NCBI RefSeq assembly: GCF_018873765.1
Contig: NC_057918.1
Coordinates: forward strand, 8,068,862-8,132,861
Source of the DNA: Telopea speciosissima
Lineage: Eukaryota; Streptophyta; Magnoliopsida; Proteales; Proteaceae
Direction of reading: 5' to 3'
Length of the DNA stretch: 64,000 nt
Position numbers and translations under genes: made by a program. Positions within the stretch are counted from its first letter, which is position 1, and each line of letters opens with the position of its first letter. The notes under the pieces were generated by a model, which had not been told where the DNA came from, searched no databases, and was given only the letters and a program-made list of their open reading frames with translations. Of this stretch, positions 58,038 to 64,000 are shown in pieces.

Positions 58038-59522
58038 TCACTTGGAGTCCATCCCAACCAAAGCTGTGCAAAGCTCAAGCTTCTCCTTGGGAACAACCTT
58101 GGTCATCATGTCTGAAGGATTCTTCTCAGTATGAATCTTCTTAAGCCGAAGTAACTGCTTCTCCACAACTTCACGAAGCCAATGATATCTCACATCAATA
58201 TGCTTTGTGCGGGAATGATACATAGCATTCTTGCTCAAGTCCATAGCACTCTGACTATCACAAAATACCACATACTCTTCTTGCTTCAAACCCAATTCAC
58301 CAAGAAAACGCTTCATCCATAACATCTCTTTTCCTGCTTCTGTAGCAGCAATATACTCAGCTTCAGTTGTAGATAGAGCAACACATTTTTGTAATTTGAA
58401 CTGCCATGACACAGCTCCCCCTGCAAAAGTAAACAAGATCCCTGAAGTGGATTTTCTGCCATCAAGGTCACCTGCCATATCTGCATTTGTAAAACCTTCC
58501 AAGACTGGTTTGGAATCCCCAAAACTCAAACACAACTTGGAACTACCCCTCAAATATCTGAAGATCCACTTCATTGCTTCCTAGTGTTCTCTGCTAGGAT
58601 TAGACAAAAATCTGCTCACCACACCAACTGCATGTGCAATATTCGGACGCGTACAAACCATTGCATACATTAAGCTACCAACTACAGATGAATAAAGAAC
58701 AGTTACCATCTCTTCTTTTTCTTCTTCAGTGGAGGGACAAGTCTTCTTACTCAGCTTGAAGTGACTTGTAAGAGGTGTGCTAACTGGTTTAGCATCTTTC
58801 ATGTTAAATCTCTCAAGGACTCTCTCAACATACTGTTCTTGTGACAACCACAATTTCTTTGCTTTCCTGTCACGAACAATTTGCATTCCCAAAATTTGTC
58901 TTGTAGGGCCTATGTTCTTCATGTCAAAAGATTTGAACAACTCATCTTTCAACCTGCCAATTATCTTGTAATCTTGTCCTACAATTAGCATATCATCAAC
59001 ATAAAGAAGAAGTATAATAAAGTTACCATCATGGAATCTTCTGAAATAAACACAATGATCTGCAGAAGTTATTGTGTAGCTGTGGTCCACCATAAATGAA
59101 TCAAATTTCTTGTACCATTACCTTGGGGTCTGTTTCAATCCATACAAGCTTTTCTTCAACCTGCAAACCATATGCTCTTTCCCTTTCACTTCAAAACCAT
59201 CTGGCTGAACCATGTATATTTCTTCCTCCAAATCACCATGAAGAAAAACAATCTTCACATCTAACTGCTCCAACTCAAGATCCAAGCTAGCTGCTAAGGC
59301 CAAAATAACTCGAATGGAACTCATCTTCACAACTGGAGAGAAGATCTCATCAAAGTCAATTCCTTTCTTCTGACCAAAACCTTTTACCACCAATCGAGCT
59401 TTGTACTTCACCAGTTTTTCACCATCTTTCTTGAGTTTGAACAACCATTTATTTTTCAATGCTTTTTTTCTTTTTGGAAGCTCCACCAAATCATAAGTGT
59501 CATTCTTTTTCAAAGAACTCAT
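58038..59522 (-). pseudogene. Copia reverse transcriptase and RNase H, broken
   Basis: One frame on the minus strand is interrupted by stop codons between 59093 and 59118 and near 58575, with a further stop at 59523. The RT part begins with KNDTYDLVELP and ARLVVKGFGQKKGIDFDEIF (59118-59522). The active site LLYVDDMLIVG and ILGMQI follow (58581-59093). The RNase H part (58038-58574) shows DADMAGD-like FTNADMAGDLDGRKSTSG, SWQFKLQKCVALSTTEAEY and CDSQSAMDL. Stops, rather than deletions, make it inactive. Confidence 0.93.
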
Positions 59523-59639
59523 CTCATCTTACATTGCCTTGATCCAGTTGTCTCTCTCTCTATGAGATTGTGCTTCTTGAAAGTTTTCTGGCTCCCCCTC
59601 ATCAGTAAGTAAAATATAATCAGAACTGAGATATTTGGT

Positions 59640-60373
59640 TGATGGTTGGTGTTCTCTTGTAGACCTTATGACATGAGGTTCTGTAATCTCTGGTGAAGGG
59701 GGCTACTCCCCCTGCTCAACACCTTCTGTATCTGGCATGTCTTCACTACCAACTGTCTCTGACTCATCATAATCACCATGTTCTTCTTACACCTCTCCCC
59801 CATCTGTAACATTATCTGATGGAGAAGAAACTGGTGTGGGGTTAGGAGCACCATGAGCCTGGATCCTAGGCTCTGCAATCTTTTCAAATTCTACCAAAGT
59901 CTCATTCTCATGAAAAACCACATCTCTGCTTCTAATTCAAAATCTGCCAAAGTCTCATTCTCACGAAAAACCACATCTCTGCTTCTAATAATTTTCTTCT
60001 TTTCTGGATCCCATAATCTGTAACCAAATTCTGTATCTCCATAGCCAACAAACACACATGGAACTGCTTTATCATCAAGCTTTGTCCTGAGTTCTTTGGG
60101 CCCATGTGCAAAAGCTTTGCAACCAAATACCTTCAAATGGGAATATGAAACATCTTGACCTGTCCACACTTTTTCTACAGTATCAAAACCTAAAGGCACT
60201 GATGGAGATCTGTTGATTAAGTAGCAGGCAGTACGAACAGCTTCACTCCAAAATGGCTTAGGCAACTTAGACATTTTTAACATGCATCTGACTCTTTCTA
60301 CAATGGTGCGATTCATCCTCTCAGCCATACCATTATGTTGTGGGGTACCAGGAACTGTCTTCTCATGTCGCAT
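59640..60373 (-). pseudogene. Copia integrase C-terminal half, broken
   Basis: The minus-strand frame 59891-60373 contains GTPQHNGMAERMNRTI with the catalytic Glu, AVRTACYLINRSP and FGCKAFAH. It is in a different frame from the RT, so a frameshift lies between. A 54 bp direct duplication (59893-59946 and 59947-60000, CAAAGTCTCATTCTCA...) interrupts its end. Confidence 0.85.
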
Positions 60374-60400
60374 TCCATGCTCTGAACAGTAGCTTTCAAA

Positions 60401-61341
60401 TTAAATAGATGTGTATTCACCTCTGTTATCTGTACAAAGACACTTCAATTGCTTCCCTGTTTCTCTCTCCACCATGGCATGAAATCTCTGAAAATGCTGA
60501 AATACCTGGTCTTTTGTTCTCAAAAAATATACCCACACTTTTCGTGAAGCACCATCAATAAAAGTAACAAAATATCTATTGCCACCTAGTGACTCAACCT
60601 CAATGGGACCACAAACATCAGAGTAAACCAAATCTAGCACATTAGATTTTCTAACAGATGACTTATTAAAAGAGACTCTATGATGTTTCCCAAATAAGCA
60701 ATGATCACAAGGATTTAGTGACATACCTTTAGCAAAGGGAATGAAAGACTTCTTTGCCAAAATTTGCAATCCCTTTTCACTCATGTGAGCCAGTCGCTTG
60801 TGCCATAAATTTGGTGAAGAATCATCATCAATTGCATTCAGTCCATCCACACACACCTTCATGTATGTCTTATATAGTGTATGACATACTTCTCCTCTAG
60901 CAAGTACCAGTGATCCCTTGGCAAGTTTCCATCTTCCATTGCCAAAATGATTCTCAAATCTGAGCCGGTCCAAAGCATTGACGGAGATCAAATTTAGGTG
61001 AATGTCTGGAACATGTCGCACATCCTTCAGAGTTAATGTGCATCCAATACTAGTCTGAAGGCACACATTCCAATTCCAATAATTTTTTAGTAGCTACTAT
61101 TTCCCATCTTCACAGTCCCAAAGTCTCCTGCTTTATAAGAAGTGAAGAACTCCTTTGTGGAGGTGGCATGAAAAGATGCCGCTGAGTCAATAACCCACTC
61201 AACACCATGGTTTGCAACATGATTACATTCATCTTCATCAAAAGAAAGCACCACCAAGTCTTCAAAATCAGACATAGTGGCTGTAGTATTTTTATCATCT
61301 GAATTCTTTTGATTTTTCTCCTTTTTCTGTTCCTTCTTCAA
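60401..61341 (-). pseudogene. Copia protease, GAG-pre-integrase and integrase N-terminal part
   Basis: The minus-strand frame 61087-61341 contains the aspartic protease signature WVIDSAASFHAT. The frame 60401-61066 holds LWHKRLAHMSEKGLQ and CDHCLFGKHHRVSF (the HHCC zinc site), DVCGPIEVESLGGNRYFVTF (first catalytic Asp) and CTDNRGEY (second Asp). The two parts are in different frames, so at least one indel separates protease from integrase. Confidence 0.9.
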
Positions 61342-61344
61342 TTC

Positions 61345-62050
61345 TCAACAGTTTTCCTTCAAGTGACCTTCTTTACCACAATGATAACATTTTCTGCCTT
61401 CTCTGGATTTTGACCTGTTTCTAGATTTACTGCGACCTCTTGGTCCTTTACTTTTACTCCTCCCCCTATTCTCTGTGACAAGAGCCTGTGAGCTATCCAA
61501 ACCCATATCTTTTCTTCTGGTTTCCTCATTGAACATGCTATCTTTCACCACACTCAATGATAACACACCATCTGGAGCAGAGTTGTTCAATGACACAACC
61601 AAAGTCTCCCAAGTGTCAGGTAAAGAACTCAACAGCAATAATGATTGCAGTTCATCTTCCAAAATCATCTTCACTGTAGCCAACTGATTCACTAAACTCT
61701 GAAAATCACTTAAATGTTCGGCAACTGAACGCCAAGTTTTCTAATCAAGAAAACTTTATTTTGTGTAGTCTTCCGCTCATAGAGACTCTCCAATTTTTTC
61801 CAAAGTGCTTGGGCATTGGTTTCTTTAGCAACATGATGAAACACACAATCATCTACCCATTTTCTGATAGTACAATGGTTTTTCTATTCAACCTGTCTCA
61901 TTCTTTTTCAGATCTATTTTCTGGCTTGGTTGCAATTTCTTCAATCGGATCATACAAATCACTGCAATAAAGAATGTCCTCCATCTTGGGCTTCCATATT
62001 GAATAATTAGGACCAGTGAGTTTAATCATCGTACCAGATGACTCTTCCAT
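61345..62050 (-). pseudogene. Copia gag, broken
   Basis: The start is probably the ATG at 62050-62048, beginning MEESSGTMIKLTGPNYSIW. The frame changes near 61898 and 61700. The distal part (61345-61692) has a Lys/Arg/Ser-rich stretch and the zinc knuckle CYHCGKEGHLKENC. It is broken by at least one frameshift and by a stop next to the knuckle. Confidence 0.88.
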
Positions 62051-62098
62051 CTCAATACACACTAAACACTGCAAATAAATCAACCTGAGAACCGCAGC

Positions 62099-62110
62099 TC
62101 TGATACCACT
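62099..62110 (-). other. Primer-binding site of the copia element
   Basis: On the minus strand, TGGTATCAGAGC follows the 5' LTR after two bases (AG). It is complementary to the 3' end of initiator tRNA-Met, the usual primer for copia elements. Confidence 0.88.
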
Positions 62111-62810
62111 TGTTAGGATTAATCAAACCCACTTGTCTAGTGTGTATTGAGAAATACAATAATCCAATAGAAAAATTACCAAGCAAATATAACCAAGCAC
62201 AAAACAGAAATAAAATTGCAAGAAAGTAATCACACAATTAACACCAAGAATTTTACGTGGAAAAACCCTCCAGTGTAGAGGAAAAAAACCACGGGACAAA
62301 TATTGCACCAATCCACTGCGAGAAAAATAGGAGTACAATGGTTCTCTCAAGTTTTTGTCCAAACTTGAAATATACAAACAATTGGAGACAATACAATAGG
62401 GATTATCTCACAAGAAGCCAAACCAAGTTCTCACCACAAACACCACCTCTCACAAAGTCTCCTTGCTTTGAAGAGGTCTCTAAGTTGTAGTAGAAACACC
62501 AAGGCTCCAAAACCAATACTATGTTCCCTGCTCCTTTCCTCCTCCTCCTTCTTTTCTCTCTTTTTCTCTCTTCCCTTTCTCTGGTTTTTCCTTTCTGTGG
62601 TTCGTTCTTCTCTGGAGAACTCACCGCCAAGAACCAAAGCCAAAAGAAGGAAAAAAAAAAAAATTTAATAAAAAACAAAACAAAGCCAAAATTGGCTTTC
62701 CCAAAAAACTCCACCGCCTTAACCCCTTGATGGTTTAAGTGTTGGGCACCTGGGTCTTGGGCTAGACAAGATAAGTCTGGGCCCTATCCAACACCTGGGC
62801 CCCACCAACA
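62111..62810 (-). repeat. Copia 5' LTR
   Basis: 700 bp. On the plus strand it reads TGTTAGGATTAATC at 62111 and ends CCCACCAACA at 62810, followed by CATTT (62811-62815). It differs from the other LTR by scattered substitutions. Confidence 0.95.
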
Positions 62811-63597
62811 CATTTTACTCTAGAAATGTACCAATAAGATGGCTATCTAATCCTCTATCACATGGATTAACCCATGTACTGTCATATGACAAATAGTGAA
62901 ACATTATACATCACTAGACATAGTAACGACGGAGAAAACCCTCATTAGTAGAAACTGATCCCAGTGGCCACGGCCAATTCCACTTCCTTGAAGCTTAGTT
63001 GATCTTAGCCGAAAAGAATGACTAATTGTACAAAGATGAAAATGAGTATAGAGGAATGCTTGAAAGAAATGTCCTGAGGGTTGTCTTTACCTTGTAAAGG
63101 ATCAAGAAAATGGACAAGATTGCATCTTACCTCACCATTCTTACTTAAGCAGACTTACACGCGCATTTTCATTTCTTTCTGCTGGTCAGACATTTCAAAA
63201 GTGGATTTTGTCTTTCTAAGTCTGAAAGATACATATATAGATAGATTAATAAGTAGTAATAACACTACCGTTCGTTTTCGAGTTTGAAACAAACTTTTAA
63301 GGAGAGCGAGCGTGTGTGTGAAGTGTGAACACTACTGGATGTCAACAGTCGCTAGTCTTTCAAAATTCAAGCCGTTTTTTTCTGTCTCTTTCCTCTACTC
63401 ACAGAGTCTTCTCCAAGTCTACGCACGTTTCACTGTTCGTTCTAATACCAGGAAGCAACAAAACACTAAAGTACGCCGCCTTGGCCTATGTCACTACTTG
63501 TTAAGGGAAAAGAGTCACGTTTATAATGTTTGTACAATTGTACGTTCGTTCACTCCTTTTTATATTTTTGTGGCCTGTGACTTATAGTATTAATCAT

Positions 63598-64000
63598 CTT
63601 TTCCGTATCTATTAGGTTAATGTTGAAGATGCGATTTTGAATTTCTTATCCATACAAAATAAAAAAAGGAAAACGTTTTTAAAAGTCAAGAAAAATGGTT
63701 TACTAATCCACACACACTCACCCCCCCCCCCCCTTTCTCTCTTTCTCACATGAAGTGATCTCGATGCTTTCCTTTATATAAAACCATTTTGTCGCATTTT
63801 ATTAGTACACTACTTTATACCGCTTGCTTAAAGAAACCTTTCTTATAAAATATTTACTCACAATTCAGGGTAGAATAATCCTTCCACAGAGATGCTTAGC
63901 CCATCACAGTTCAAGGTATCAGTATGGTACTGGCTTTTATGTATTGGTATTGTTGGTACGCGATAGTAATATTGTAGCGGTGGTATTATTACTAAAGATG
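63598..64000. other. Right edge, no gene
   Basis: AT-rich sequence with a C homopolymer at about 63721-63733. No protein-like frame and no recognisable element. Confidence 0.4.

Larger units (their letters stand above)
57292..62810 (-). mobile_element. Ty1-copia retrotransposon, structurally complete, decayed
   Basis: 5519 bp on the minus strand, with TG...CA LTRs of 700 bp each and a 5 bp target duplication CATTT (57287-57291 and 62811-62815). The primer-binding site next to the 5' LTR is TGGTATCAGAGC, complementary to initiator tRNA-Met. A polypurine tract, GGAGGGGGAGAT, precedes the 3' LTR. Coding order gag, protease, integrase, RT, RNase H is that of copia. Stops and frameshifts break it, so it is not autonomous. 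The LTRs differ at roughly one base in 20 over the first 250 bp compared by eye. Confidence 0.96.
56912..63597 (+). repeat. Segmental duplication, right copy (interrupted by copia)
   Basis: The homologous sequence is 56912-57291 and 62816-63597; 57292-62810 is a later copia insertion. Its match to 43890-45172 is close, perhaps nine bases in ten or better by eye. Its left edge coincides with the end of recognisable DUF936 coding sequence. Confidence 0.9.

Noticed and set aside
1-64000. CRISPR arrays, bacterial operons, phage or integrated viral genes
   Set aside because: No regularly spaced short repeats, no ribosome-binding-site-linked gene clusters and no viral replication or coat protein motifs were seen; the only pol genes are LINE and copia type.

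Overview
This is nuclear DNA from a flowering plant. The genes have GT-AG introns and their predicted proteins match plant families. The DNA between them is AT-rich and packed with plant transposable elements: Ty1-copia and long-terminal-repeat (LTR) relics, an Au-type SINE, L1-type LINEs, PIF/Harbinger MITEs and fold-back elements. Species or order cannot be fixed from this sequence. There is no bacterial, organellar or viral genome here and no operon logic; the genes are independent transcription units.

Genes, left to right. (1) 2825-7228 (+): the 3' six exons of protein farnesyltransferase beta subunit (FTB), with its 5' exons outside the window. (2) 10010-14260 (+): a two-exon OB-fold single-strand nucleic-acid-binding protein of the At4g28440/SOSS-B type, with a 3.8 kb intron. 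(3) 27304-29319 (+): a two-exon polygalacturonase-1 beta-subunit-like BURP protein of about 638 aa, probably in the cell wall. (4) 36350-about 40142 (+): a small mitochondrial NFD6/NOXY2-family protein whose last exon is uncertain. (5) 47077-47827 (+): a three-exon bHLH162-like transcription factor. (6) 56506-56934 (+): an N-terminal fragment of a DUF936 protein, cut off at a duplication breakpoint.

Mobile DNA. LINE reverse-transcriptase relics lie at 1-880 and 2255-2700, and a 5'-truncated LINE with target-site duplication at 4600-5132. A PIF/Harbinger-like element (3014-4210) sits in an FTB intron. Three solo LTRs have perfect 5 bp target-site duplications (20157-20758, 30438-31163, 52259-55149). 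A structurally complete but decayed Ty1-copia element occupies 57292-62810 on the minus strand. SINEs are at 6795-6915, 41211-41373 and 44095-44268. Many 120-220 bp fold-back elements fall into a few families, several of which share a core around a loop.

The most informative structure is a direct duplication of about 1.2 kb (43890-45172 and 56912-63597). A SINE interrupts only the left copy and the copia element only the right copy, so each copy preserves the other's empty site. A second notable region is upstream of the NFD6-like gene: a 126-152 bp tandem array carrying repeated TGGGCC motifs, next to an element with roughly 175 bp inverted arms. I found no convincing new multi-gene system; the interest lies in repeat architecture and in gene-repeat interactions.
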